Assembly (NCBI RefSeq): GCF_039851965.1
Contig: NZ_CP156674.1
Coordinates: forward strand, 3,844,001-3,908,000
DNA length: 64,000 nt
Origin: Pseudalkalibacillus hwajinpoensis
GTDB lineage: Bacteria; Bacillota; Bacilli; Bacillales; Guptibacillaceae
Reading direction: 5' to 3'
The translations under genes were made by a program, and so were the position numbers. The stretch's first letter is position 1, and each line of letters opens with the position of its first letter. Below are positions 1-7,619 of the stretch, piece by piece. The notes under the pieces were generated by a model, which was not told where the DNA came from, did not search any database, and saw only the letters and a program-made list of their open reading frames with translations.

Positions 1-1095
1 AACAATAACCATGGACCAAATTGGTCGGTTAATAGAAAACCGTCCAAATGCAGTCCATAGCTTACTATCTTTGTGTGATGCTGACTTCTTTGAAGGCCAG
101 AATAGTTTGTCTTTCAATAAAGCCATGAAAAATGGAACGATTGTAAAGAGAACAATCATAAGAACAGCAATACCTACTGCAACTCCTACAGCAGATTTGA
201 AAATCGGGAACTCTGCAAATCCAATCGCAGTAAAGCCTATAAATACAGCCAATCCGCTAATTAACAACGTACGACCGGCTGTTTTGTACGTATTAACGAT
301 CGCATCTTCAACTGGATGTCCCTGCGTTAATTCTTCCTTATACCTGCTTAATAGTAGAATACAATAATCAGTTCCGATACCAAATAAGATAGCAACAAGG
401 AATATTTGTGTGTAATTGGAAACAGGGAAGCCGAACCAATCAATAAGAAAGGCAACGATTGATTGACTGAGTAGATATGTCACCCCAACGGCAAGCAAAG
501 GTATAAAAGGTGTAGTGATAGAGCGAAATACGGCTAAAAGGAGACCGAAAATTAACACAACCGTAATTATTTCAGTTCGCTCAAGTCCCTTTTGTGCGCT
601 TTCGTTTACATCGTGATTGATAATTGCTTCACCAGTAAGATACGCTGTTGTGCCGTCAGGAATAATATCCTCTCGAATACGTTCCGAAAGCTTATTGACT
701 TCTTCGTCAGACCCGTCGACTGTAATTAGAAGCAGCACCGTCTCCTTATCTTCAGACACAAGCTGATCAGATATCTCATCACTTTCAAAAGGATCAAGAA
801 CATTCTTAATAAGCGAACCTTCTTCCTCAATTTCGTTAGCTATCGAAGAAATGTCTTTTTTTGATTGCTCGTCAATCGATTCGTTGTAAGTAAACACTAG
901 TGAGATCGTTTCATCTCCAGCCCCAGCTTCTTCAAGAATATCAGCTGCGAGTTTTGAATCGGCATTTTCAGGAAGCTGGAATGTTCCTGCATCCTCTGCT
1001 TGTTTTGTAAGACTAGGAGATAAGATGAATAACACGGCCGTAAGTGCAATTAATGCAATGGCGATGGGCCATTTAAATTTTAAAATTAGTCTCAT
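1..1095 (-). CDS. MMPL/RND-family membrane transporter, N-terminal part (runs off the window)
   Basis: Reading the minus strand from the ATG at 1095 gives 365 open codons to the window edge. The protein opens with a membrane segment (residues about 6-27), then an extracytoplasmic domain of about 130 residues, then several membrane helices including an FGIGTDYCILLLSRYKEEL motif typical of MMPL proteins (YdfJ/YdgH type). Such proteins export lipids or drugs by proton motive force. The start codon overlaps the stop of the upstream marR gene (ATGA), so the two are co-transcribed and probably translationally coupled. The C-terminal half lies outside the window, so the substrate and intactness are unknown. 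Confidence 0.9.
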   Translation of the reverse strand, partial: MRLILKFKWPIAIALIALTAVLFILSPSLTKQAEDAGTFQLPENADSKLAADILEEAGAGDETISLVFTYNESIDEQSKKDISSIANEIEEEGSLIKNVLDPFESDEISDQLVSEDKETVLLLITVDGSDEEVNKLSERIREDIIPDGTTAYLTGEAIINHDVNESAQKGLERTEIITVVLIFGLLLAVFRSITTPFIPLLAVGVTYLLSQSIVAFLIDWFGFPVSNYTQIFLVAILFGIGTDYCILLLSRYKEELTQGHPVEDAIVNTYKTAGRTLLISGLAVFIGFTAIGFAEFPIFKSAVGVAVGIAVLMIVLFTIVPFFMALLKDKLFWPSKKSASHKDSKLWTAFGRFSINRPIWSMVIV

Positions 1096-1544
1096 TCTAA
1101 ATCTCCTTCTGTTTTAAGAATTGAACTAAGCTTACGAAAGATACGTAGAAATTCATCTATTTCCTTCTCATGAAAATCGTTTAATACGATCTTTTCTACG
1201 TGCTCATAGATGACTTCATTAAATAATGAAACAACGTCGTGTCCTTTGTTAGTAAGAGTAATAGACTTTCCTCTCAGGTCTTCTTCCGAATCGACAATAG
1301 TGACAAGCCCCTTTGTTTCAAGCTTCTTGTATCGGTTTGAAATGGCACTTTTGTGAACCCCCTGTAGGGATGCCAGTTTACCAGGGGAAATATGCCCGGA
1401 TTTAGAAATAATTTGTAGCATCTGAAGCTGTTCTGAAGAATATTCTTCGAAAATTTGATGTTCAAATGAGCGAATAACGCGTTCCGTTCCATACATAATC
1501 ACTTCTTCAAATAACTCTACCGCCTCACATAACTTCTTATTCAT
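1092..1544 (-). CDS. MarR-family transcriptional regulator
   Basis: 150 residues, the usual MarR length. The central winged helix-turn-helix reads SKSGHISPGKLASLQGVHKSAISNR at about residues 48-72, followed by a wing with DSEEDLRGKSI. The DxRxK-like wing is characteristic of MarR. A GGAGGG ribosome site lies just upstream of the ATG. The gene overlaps the MMPL transporter by four bases, and two inverted repeats lie directly upstream, so it is most likely the local repressor of its own efflux operon. The ligand is unknown. Confidence 0.92.
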   Translation of the reverse strand: MNKKLCEAVELFEEVIMYGTERVIRSFEHQIFEEYSSEQLQMLQIISKSGHISPGKLASLQGVHKSAISNRYKKLETKGLVTIVDSEEDLRGKSITLTNKGHDVVSLFNEVIYEHVEKIVLNDFHEKEIDEFLRIFRKLSSILKTEGDLE

Positions 1545-1560
1545 GCATCAGCCCTCCGAT

Positions 1561-1599
1561 AGTTTACCCTCTAAACATTATTAGTTTAACGCCTAAACT
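1561..1599. promoter_or_regulatory. Tandem operator pair for the MarR regulator
   Basis: Two copies of AGTTTA-N5-TAAAC(T) lie at 1561-1577 and 1583-1599. The second is a perfect 6-5-6 inverted repeat and the first differs only in its last base. Their centres are 22 bp apart, about two helical turns, so two dimers could bind one DNA face. They sit between marR and its likely promoter, as expected for autorepression. That MarR is the binder is inferred from position. Confidence 0.7.
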
Positions 1600-1800
1600 T
1601 TGTTCAGCGCAACTCTAAATGTTAATATGCTCGGATTAATTTGATAAAGTCGGTCCAAGCGATATAAATAAATTTTATGAAACGTGTATCAATTGACCTG
1701 TTTGAGCTGAAAGAGGGACTTTATTAAGTGATAATGAGATTGGTTCCTATAAGAAGTTAAATTATAAATTTCCAGAATTTTGGCACAATATATATTGCAT

Positions 1801-1818
1801 AATACCGTTAACGGTATT
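1801..1818. promoter_or_regulatory. Perfect 18-bp palindrome upstream of abrB
   Basis: AATACCGTTAACGGTATT is a perfect palindrome about 50 bp before the abrB start. A possible -35 (TTGGCA, 1780-1785) precedes it, so it would overlap the -10/start region of the abrB promoter. It looks like an operator. The binding protein is not known. Confidence 0.5.
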
Positions 1819-1869
1819 ATGATTAAACAAACCGACACTCGTTCGCTAAAACGAAAGGGAGGAATGAAC

Positions 1870-2175
1870 ATGAAGAGCACAGGTGTAGTTAGAAAAATTG
1901 ATGAGCTTGGCCGAATTGTCATTCCAAAAGAACTCCGCCGTACGCTAGATATTCAAGTAAAGGACCCTATTGAAATCTTCATAAGTGAGAACAAGGTGAT
2001 CTTGCAGAAATACCAGGCGGATATGGCCTGTATGATTACAGGCGACGTATTGGACGAGAACATGACATTTGGCAATGGAAGCATTGTTCTAAGTCCGGCA
2101 GGGATGGCTATTTTACAGGAAGAGTTAGAATCCAAATCGGGGTTAAAACACCAAGAAATGCTAAAAGCTAAATAG
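1870..2175 (+). CDS. abrB: AbrB-family transition-state regulator
   Basis: 101 residues. The N-terminal MKSTGVVRKIDELGRIVIPKEL is the swapped-hairpin (SpoVT/AbrB) DNA-binding domain, nearly identical to B. subtilis AbrB/Abh, and the C-terminal half is a multimerisation domain. Known members repress post-exponential genes until Spo0A turns them off. The ATG at 1870 was chosen because GGGAGG at 1857-1862 is 7 nt away, while the in-frame ATG at 1864 lies almost on the RBS. A strong terminator follows, so the gene is monocistronic. AbrB and its paralogue Abh cannot be separated by eye. Confidence 0.9.
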   Translation: MKSTGVVRKIDELGRIVIPKELRRTLDIQVKDPIEIFISENKVILQKYQADMACMITGDVLDENMTFGNGSIVLSPAGMAILQEELESKSGLKHQEMLKAK

Positions 2176-2186
2176 GGAAGAAAGAC

Positions 2187-2222
2187 ACACCCGTCCAGGA
2201 GATCTGGTACGGGTGTTTTTTT
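2187..2222 (+). terminator. Rho-independent terminator of abrB
   Basis: ACACCCGT-CCAG, a five-base loop, then CTGG-T-ACGGGTGT followed by seven T residues. Confidence 0.9.
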
Positions 2223-2239
2223 GAGTTTTTTCTAAAACT

Positions 2240-2724
2240 TGTTCTTGGAGTATCAATCGGATTAATGCTTGGAAATGCCTTCGAAAGCGCCGTTTGTCCT
2301 TATTAATGTTTTAACCTTACTATCAATCGCGGGTGTTCATTTCTTTATGGAGATCATTCACCCTAAATCGGCTATTCCAATTAAAAAACAGCTTCAAACG
2401 TTGAAGGACAAACGCATTTTTACAGCCCAATTGACATCTTTCTTATTTTTAACCGGCGATTTAACACTTTAGGGCTATTTGGCGACTTTTCTAAAAACGA
2501 CGCTTGGATCGAATGGAAACTGGGTAAGTATGGTATATCTGATCTTTGGTTTTGCAGCGGTTGCAGGTGGAGGATTAGGAGGCACCGCTTCTGATCCATA
2601 TACGACCTTTTCATTTCTGCTCTTTATCATCGTAATGATAATTTGGAGTATGATTAGCTGGGGAATTACTCCTGCGCAGCAGAGTGTTCGTGCACTATCT
2701 TCTCTAGAAAAACGAGCAGGTTAG
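2240..2724 (+). pseudogene. Degraded MFS efflux permease
   Basis: Fragments of a major facilitator (arabinose-efflux/AraJ-like) protein are readable: VLGVSIGLMLGNA, then VLTLLSIAGVHFF and a stretch through SFLFLTGDLTL, a TAG stop near 2470, then FLKTTLGSNGNWVS, FGFAAVAGGGLGGTASD and WGITPAQQS. The 5' half, the part between helices II and V, the segment after GGTASD and the C-terminus are all missing, and the frame is broken near 2270 and by the stop. It cannot make a transporter. Repeated internal deletions indicate old decay rather than one sequencing error. Confidence 0.85.
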
Positions 2725-2782
2725 TTGCGGTGAAAAAAAGATTTTGAAATGATGTTAGTAAATAAGAAAGGGGAGCTTAAAC

Positions 2783-3427
2783 ATTAACGTACTTGTAATT
2801 GGAGCAAATGGACAGGTTGGTCAAAACATTGTAAATCTTCTCCACGATAGTGAACAACATTCTGTAAAAGCGATGGTTCGGAAAGAAGAGCAAGCCGCCG
2901 AATTATCAAATCGAGGTATCGAATCTGTTGTAGCAAGTCTTGAAGATACAGTTGAAGAAATTATCTCAGCAATGAATAGTAGCGACGCCGTTATCTTTGC
3001 AGCAGGCTCTGGAGGAAGCACAGGGTCTGATAAAACACTTTTAGTTGATCTTGATGGAGCAGTGAAGACAATGGAAGCAGCAGAGAAACTTGGTATTAAG
3101 CGATATGTTATGCTGAGTGCATTGCAGGCTCACAATAGGGAAAAATGGAATGAAGCACTTCTTCCATATTATGCAGCAAAGCATTATGCAGATAAAAACC
3201 TTGAAGCAAGTTCTCTAGACTATACCATTGTACGCCCTGGAGGCCTGTTGAATGAAGCTGGCACAGGTCAGGTAGCGATCGCTGAAAACCTTGAGCGTGG
3301 CTCAGTGCCTCGTGAAGATGTAGCGAAAGTCATTGTTGCTGTCCTTTCGATAGATCACTCGATCCGTCGTTCCTTTGATTTGATTTCTGGCGACAAATCG
3401 ATCGAAACAGCAATCTCATCGATTTGA
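2783..3427 (+). CDS. NAD(P)-binding atypical SDR (YhfK/NmrA-like), apparent ATT start
   Basis: The Rossmann glycine motif is GANGQVGQNIV in the first 15 residues, with YAAKHYADKNLEASSLDYTIVRPGGL in the substrate region. The only in-frame ATG (2873) would remove the dinucleotide-binding loop. The frame is open upstream to ATT at 2783 (ATT-AAC-GTA-CTT, reading M/I-N-V-L-V-I-G-A-N), seven bases after an AAAGGGGAG ribosome site. This start gives 214 residues, the usual YhfK length. So either ATT initiates, as known for infC, or an ATG has mutated. The substrate is unknown; relatives bind NADP(H). Confidence 0.8.
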   Translation: MNVLVIGANGQVGQNIVNLLHDSEQHSVKAMVRKEEQAAELSNRGIESVVASLEDTVEEIISAMNSSDAVIFAAGSGGSTGSDKTLLVDLDGAVKTMEAAEKLGIKRYVMLSALQAHNREKWNEALLPYYAAKHYADKNLEASSLDYTIVRPGGLLNEAGTGQVAIAENLERGSVPREDVAKVIVAVLSIDHSIRRSFDLISGDKSIETAISSI

Positions 3428-3495
3428 TGCAGAAACCGGTTCTCTGTGGGGGATCGGATTCCTTAATTTTTCTTGTTTAAGAATGATAATTGATG

Positions 3496-3524
3496 TTGAG
3501 TTTAGTGCAAGACATCTTTACAAT
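3496..3524 (+). promoter_or_regulatory. Sigma-A type promoter of ppaC
   Basis: TTGAGT (3496-3501), a 17-bp spacer, then TACAAT (3519-3524), 44 bp before the ppaC start. Confidence 0.6.
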
Positions 3525-3567
3525 ATGGAGTGAGTACATAAAAATTATTGTTTAAAGGAGTCGAACA

Positions 3568-4500
3568 ATGGAAAAAGTATTGATTTTCGGACATAAAAAT
3601 CCCGACACGGATACGATTACATCAGCACTTGTATATGCAGACTTAAAAAGTAAGCTTGGGATGAACGTAGAAGCTGTTCGTCTTGGGGCCATTAATGGTG
3701 AAACGCAATTTGCATTGGATCAGTTCAATGTAGAAGCCCCACGTATGGTGCAGACGGTTTCCAATGAAACAAATAATGTTATATTAGTTGACCATAATGA
3801 ACGTCAACAAAGTGTTGAGGATATTGAGAATGTTCGCATTCTTGAGGTGATCGACCATCACCGTATCGCAAACTTCGAGACAGCTGATCCGCTTTATTAT
3901 CGTGCTGAACCAGTTGGTTGTACTGCGACGATCTTAAATAAGCTTTATAAAGAAAAGAACATTCAAATCGATAAAAGCATAGCCGGATTGATGCTTTCCG
4001 CTATTATTTCAGATTCTCTTTTGTTTAAATCACCAACTTGTACAGAAGAGGATATAGCAGCAGCTCGTGAATTAGCTGGAATTGCAGGAGTAGATGCAGA
4101 AGCATACGGTCTTGATTTGCTAAAAGCAGGAGCGGACATGAGTAGTAAAACGCCTGCTGAATTGATTGCTTTGGATGCAAAAGAATTTGGAATGGGATCA
4201 GCAAAAGTAGAAGTCGCTCAAGTAAATGTAGTTGATACACTAGACGTACTCGCTCGTCAGGATGCAGTAGAATTGGAAATGAGAAAAGCGATTGAAGCGA
4301 AAGACCTGGATCTTTTCTTATTAGTTGTGACAGACATTCTAAGCAATAATTCAACTGCTCTTGCGCTTGGAAAGCATTCTCATCACGTGGAAAAAGCATT
4401 TAATGTGGAGCTTATTGAAAATCTTGCAGTGCTTGAGGGTGTTGTTTCTCGTAAGAAGCAAATTGTCCCTGTCTTAACAGAAGCATTTACAGTAAAATAA
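3568..4500 (+). CDS. ppaC: Manganese-dependent inorganic pyrophosphatase (family II)
   Basis: 310 residues, the standard length. DHH-family motifs appear in order: GHKNPDTDT (7-16), DHNE (about 74-77) and DHH (about 96-98), which bind the two Mn ions, followed by a DHHA2 domain with the substrate-binding SRKKQ near the C-terminus. The enzyme hydrolyses pyrophosphate to phosphate in the cytoplasm and so pulls polymerisation reactions forward. AAAGGAG lies 8 bp before the ATG. The gene is monocistronic, with its own promoter and terminator. Confidence 0.97.
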   Translation: MEKVLIFGHKNPDTDTITSALVYADLKSKLGMNVEAVRLGAINGETQFALDQFNVEAPRMVQTVSNETNNVILVDHNERQQSVEDIENVRILEVIDHHRIANFETADPLYYRAEPVGCTATILNKLYKEKNIQIDKSIAGLMLSAIISDSLLFKSPTCTEEDIAAARELAGIAGVDAEAYGLDLLKAGADMSSKTPAELIALDAKEFGMGSAKVEVAQVNVVDTLDVLARQDAVELEMRKAIEAKDLDLFLLVVTDILSNNSTALALGKHSHHVEKAFNVELIENLAVLEGVVSRKKQIVPVLTEAFTVK

Positions 4501-4541
4501 AGTAACACGTTCAGTCCCACCTGATCGGATGAACGATTGAC

Positions 4542-4582
4542 CCCCGAACAAGATTCTCTTTTAGAATCCGTTCGGGGTTTTT
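4542..4582 (+). terminator. Terminator of ppaC
   Basis: CCCCGAAC and GATTCT pair with AGAATC and GTTCGGGG, followed by five T residues. Confidence 0.9.
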
Positions 4583-4641
4583 CTGTTTAGCATATTGTAA
4601 AGAAGTACCAGGAGCGTCATAATTAGTTTTACAGGACTTTT

Positions 4642-5193
4642 CTACTGTGAAAGTTGTTGTTTAATAGGTTCATATTCGAATAAATTTCCTTCATAAATAA
4701 GGGAAAGTCTATCGCTTTTTCTGAAGTCATCAGGGGTCACAAGAGCGGGGAGCTTATCCCATAACCTAATGCCAGAGCGGTGTAAAACCTCAGCTACAAA
4801 TTGAGAACAAAAGTAAGAATTGCTGAATTCAATAGGTTCGTTCATTGACACACCAACCACACCGAGCAGATTGTACAAAAAGCGTTCCCTGTTTTTAATG
4901 AAAATTTCAAGTAATCGTCTCATTTTCTGTACATCACGTTCTGTGACTATTAGCTCATAAATCACACAGGTGGTTTTAGGGTATTTTCGATAGGTTCCAG
5001 TTAAAATATCTTCTTTAACAAAGCCGCCATATAATGGATTAGTAGGATTTTTCCTGCCGAAACTGTACATATCGCTTAAATCCCGATCAAAGGCAAGTGA
5101 AGCATGATTATAGGGAGCTTTTGTATATTTTTTAATCGACTTTGTAAATAGTGTTCCGGTGTCTGAAAGTAGGATGTAGACAGTTTTTGTCAT
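4642..5193 (-). CDS. YiiX/YebB-like permuted papain-fold protein, function unknown
   Basis: 183 residues, no signal peptide. NHASLAF near residue 30 and the FCSQFVAEVL motif at about 128-137 resemble the His and Cys of the circularly permuted NlpC/P60 (YiiX/YebB) fold, in which the histidine precedes the cysteine. Relatives are thought to be cysteine hydrolases of amide or ester bonds, but no substrate can be assigned here. It is divergent from the CdsA-like gene at 5257 and stands alone. Confidence 0.7.
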   Translation of the reverse strand: MTKTVYILLSDTGTLFTKSIKKYTKAPYNHASLAFDRDLSDMYSFGRKNPTNPLYGGFVKEDILTGTYRKYPKTTCVIYELIVTERDVQKMRRLLEIFIKNRERFLYNLLGVVGVSMNEPIEFSNSYFCSQFVAEVLHRSGIRLWDKLPALVTPDDFRKSDRLSLIYEGNLFEYEPIKQQLSQ

Positions 5194-5256
5194 AGGTAAC
5201 TCCTTTCGAATCAGGCATTGAGGCTTAAAGCATGTATCATTAGGGGGGAGTACACT

Positions 5257-6171
5257 CTGGAAAGTACATTGTGGACATTAGCTATTATTCTAGTCGCGTT
5301 AGTAAGCGCAACGATTGTGTTTTTAACGATTAAAACAAACCAGCAGCATAAAGACTTTTCAGGTATCACGTTACGTGTCAAAACCTGGTGGGGAATGTTT
5401 TTCGTGTTTTGCCTTGCCACGTTATTCAATCCAATTGTATCATTGTTCTCTTTAATGATATTAAGCTTCTTTGCTCTTAAAGAGTATTTTTCAATGATGA
5501 AAACAAGAAAAGCGGACCGGAGGATCTTTTTATGGTCATATTTAGCGATACCGCTTCAATTCTATTGGATTTTAATTAACTGGTATGGCATGTTCATAGT
5601 TTTTATTCCGGTTTATGTGTTTCTTTTGCTACCACTTCCTCGTATTCTAGGAAAAGGCACACTAGGGTTTCTTCGATCAGTCAGTTCGACTCAATGGGGA
5701 TTAATGCTAATGGTGTTTGGTTTAAGTCATCTGGCATATTTCCAAATTGCAAGCCCGGTCCATGGTGCTAATCTAGTCTTATTTCTTGTGTTATTAACTC
5801 AAGTAAATGATGTCTTTCACTACCTTGTTTCTCTATATATCGGTAAACGGAAAGTCGTCCCATCCTCCAATCCTTTTCTTACAATTGAAGGATTTATCCT
5901 TTCCTTACTGGCTACAACCGCTCTAGCGTATGTTTTCTTCCCTTACTTAACACCATTTGGAACTTTGTTTGGGGTCTTGTCAGGTGTATTGATCAGTGTT
6001 GCGGGTTTTCTAGGTAGCTTAACCATTTCAGTATTAAAAAGAGACTTACTATTGGGAGATAATACGAGGGTATTAGACTTAAAGGAAAGCTATTTAAGCA
6101 GAGTAGATAGCCTTGCTTATACATCTCCTGTATTTTTTCACGTTATTCGTTATTTCTTTGATTTTATGTGA
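5257..6171 (+). CDS. CDP-diglyceride synthetase homologue (CdsA/YnbB-like), probably CTG start
   Basis: A polytopic membrane protein of about 304 residues related to phosphatidate cytidylyltransferases. Conserved blocks include LRVKTWWGMF, NDVFHYL, the C-terminal SVLKRD and SRVDSLAYTSPVFFH. The usual GHGG-x-DR signature before the last block is replaced by DLKESYLSR, so activity is uncertain. An upstream in-frame TTG (5218) has no RBS. GGGGGGAG at 5243-5250 is 6 bp before CTG 5257, whose product would begin like YnbB (M-E-S-T-L). An in-frame TTG at 5269 is the alternative. No other lipid gene is adjacent. Confidence 0.78.
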   Translation: MESTLWTLAIILVALVSATIVFLTIKTNQQHKDFSGITLRVKTWWGMFFVFCLATLFNPIVSLFSLMILSFFALKEYFSMMKTRKADRRIFLWSYLAIPLQFYWILINWYGMFIVFIPVYVFLLLPLPRILGKGTLGFLRSVSSTQWGLMLMVFGLSHLAYFQIASPVHGANLVLFLVLLTQVNDVFHYLVSLYIGKRKVVPSSNPFLTIEGFILSLLATTALAYVFFPYLTPFGTLFGVLSGVLISVAGFLGSLTISVLKRDLLLGDNTRVLDLKESYLSRVDSLAYTSPVFFHVIRYFFDFM

Positions 6172-6233
6172 GAAAGTACAGTTTCAGGTGTTTCCAATTA
6201 ATTATTTGAAAGATCGCTAAGAATTTAATGCAA

Positions 6234-6262
6234 GAAAAAAGACAGCGGCTATTCCGCTGTCT
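6234..6262 (-). terminator. Terminator of fabL
   Basis: AGACAGCGG and CCGCTGTCT pair around a five-base loop. On the minus strand the stem is followed by a T run. Confidence 0.85.
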
Positions 6263-6272
6263 CGCTTTCCAA

Positions 6273-7028
6273 TTATTCTCCGAGTAAGGAAAGTCCGCCA
6301 TCAACAATAATCGTTTGACCACGAATCATTTGTGCGGCCGGGGTTGTTAAGAAATAAGTCGTATCGGCCATGTCAGTTGGTTCAACAAGACGACCGGCTG
6401 GATTTCTTTTTTTAGCAGATTCAAGTAGTTCCTCTCTGTTAGGAAAATGTTTAAGTGCGTCTGTATCAACTGCTCCACCGGATACAGCATTCACAACAAT
6501 TCCTTTTGGTGAGAGCTCAACAGCAAGATATCTTGTAATGGCTTCAACAGAAGCTTTTGATACACCTACTGCAACATAGTTTGGAAGGGCTCTGATTGAA
6601 CCGAGGCTTGAAAGAGCGACAATGGAGCCGCCACCATTCTTTTCCATAATACGAGCGGCTTCCTGGGCAGCAAATAAATAGGCTTTAGCATTAATGTTCT
6701 GTGTCCAGTCCCAGTGACTTTCTTCAATTTCCATTAAAGGTCTCAGTACACCTGAAGCCGCATTATTAATAAACACATCAAGGCGACCAAATGTTTCTTC
6801 CGCTTCGTTGAATAAAGACGTAATTTGCTTTACTTCGCCAACGTTGGCTTTAACAATATGTACAGTTATTCCAAATTCTTCTTCTAGCTCTTGCTTCGTT
6901 TGTTCAGCATCTTTCTTCTTCCTCATAAAATTAAGAACAAGGTTATACCCTTCGGACGCAAATTTTCGAGCTATTGCTTTTCCGATTCCACGAGTACCAC
7001 CAGTTATTAAAGCTACTTTATTAGCCAT
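6273..7028 (-). CDS. fabL: Enoyl-[acyl-carrier-protein] reductase III (NADPH)
   Basis: 251 residues. Short-chain dehydrogenase with TGGTRGIG (9-16), NNAASG (about 88-93), the FabL hallmark HWDWTQNINAKA, and a YVAVGVSK active-site segment. DTDALKHFPNREELL and GQTIIVDGG match B. subtilis FabL (YgaA) closely. It catalyses the last reduction of fatty acid elongation and, unlike FabI, is relatively insensitive to triclosan. A second enoyl reductase may exist elsewhere. The gene has its own terminator. Confidence 0.93.
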   Translation of the reverse strand: MANKVALITGGTRGIGKAIARKFASEGYNLVLNFMRKKKDAEQTKQELEEEFGITVHIVKANVGEVKQITSLFNEAEETFGRLDVFINNAASGVLRPLMEIEESHWDWTQNINAKAYLFAAQEAARIMEKNGGGSIVALSSLGSIRALPNYVAVGVSKASVEAITRYLAVELSPKGIVVNAVSGGAVDTDALKHFPNREELLESAKKRNPAGRLVEPTDMADTTYFLTTPAAQMIRGQTIIVDGGLSLLGE

Positions 7029-7164
7029 TGCATTTCACCTCTTCAATTTCTAATCACTCCTATCATACAGGAACTGTCCAGCTGTGAAAAGTGATCACTA
7101 AAGAAGGAGAGATTCATGGTTGTATATTTCATAAAAGCATCATTCCTTTCATAAACCGTAATTA

Positions 7165-7173
7165 TGCTATAAT
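7165..7173 (+). promoter_or_regulatory. Extended -10 promoter of the HPr-like gene
   Basis: TGC-TATAAT (7165-7173) within TATGCTATAAT, the same extended -10 seen before ppiB. No good -35 is visible. Confidence 0.55.
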
Positions 7174-7228
7174 AAGCTTTAGTTAAAGAGAGAAAATTCC
7201 ATAAAGAGTATGGGAGAGGAGACTGGAG

Positions 7229-7474
7229 ATGAAAGTAAAAGTATTAAAACCAGTTTTTGCAGAAACAGCAAGTCAGCTTGTGAATACGGCAAGCCGCTTT
7301 CCTGAAACCATCCTACTGAAGAAGGACCACTGGGTAGTAGATGCAAAGAGTCTACTCGGCGTATTGGCGTTATCGCTTCAACCAGGTCAAACGCTTGAAG
7401 TTATTGTTGAAAACGAGGAATCCACAGATGTTACTGCATCATTTCTTGCGCTGGGCTTATTTGAAGAGGCGTGA
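7229..7474 (+). CDS. HPr/Crh-like protein lacking the active-site histidine
   Basis: 81 residues with an HPr fold signature: VNTASRF (HPr 23-29) and the regulatory serine motif DAKSLLGVLAL (Ser41, equivalent to HPr Ser46). Aligning the TAS(R/K) and KS blocks puts Phe10 where HPr has His15, Glu12 for Arg17 and Thr13 for Pro18. It therefore cannot take phosphate from Enzyme I, but HPr kinase could still modify Ser41. Crh in B. subtilis similarly lost His15 (to Gln) and acts only in CcpA catabolite control. This protein is more divergent, so a Crh-like role is inference. It has its own promoter and terminator. Confidence 0.75.
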   Translation: MKVKVLKPVFAETASQLVNTASRFPETILLKKDHWVVDAKSLLGVLALSLQPGQTLEVIVENEESTDVTASFLALGLFEEA

Positions 7475-7476
7475 GT

Positions 7477-7503
7477 CCTTCCTGATGGAAGGCCTTTTTT
7501 TTT
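7477..7503 (+). terminator. Terminator of the HPr-like gene
   Basis: CCTTCC-TGAT-GGAAGG followed by CC and nine T residues. Confidence 0.88.
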
Positions 7504-7619
7504 GAAAACAGGAAATTCATTTTCATAAAACACATCCAAATTGCACTGAGTCACGTTAGCTATACATATGCCTTCCGCCCTTCGGGCTGGCGCCAGATGC
7601 GATGAAAAAGGAGAATGGT

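Noticed and set aside
11..367. 118-residue plus-strand frame
   Set aside because: It is the shadow of the MMPL transporter coding on the minus strand, whose motifs read through without a break.
4025..4399. 124-residue minus-strand frame within ppaC
   Set aside because: No RBS, Leu/Gln-biased composition, and ppaC is certain.
7560..7600. GC-rich hairpin CCGCCCTTCGGGCTGGCG before the ECF remnant
   Set aside because: No T run and the location is just upstream of a dead gene; too weak to call a terminator or RNA.
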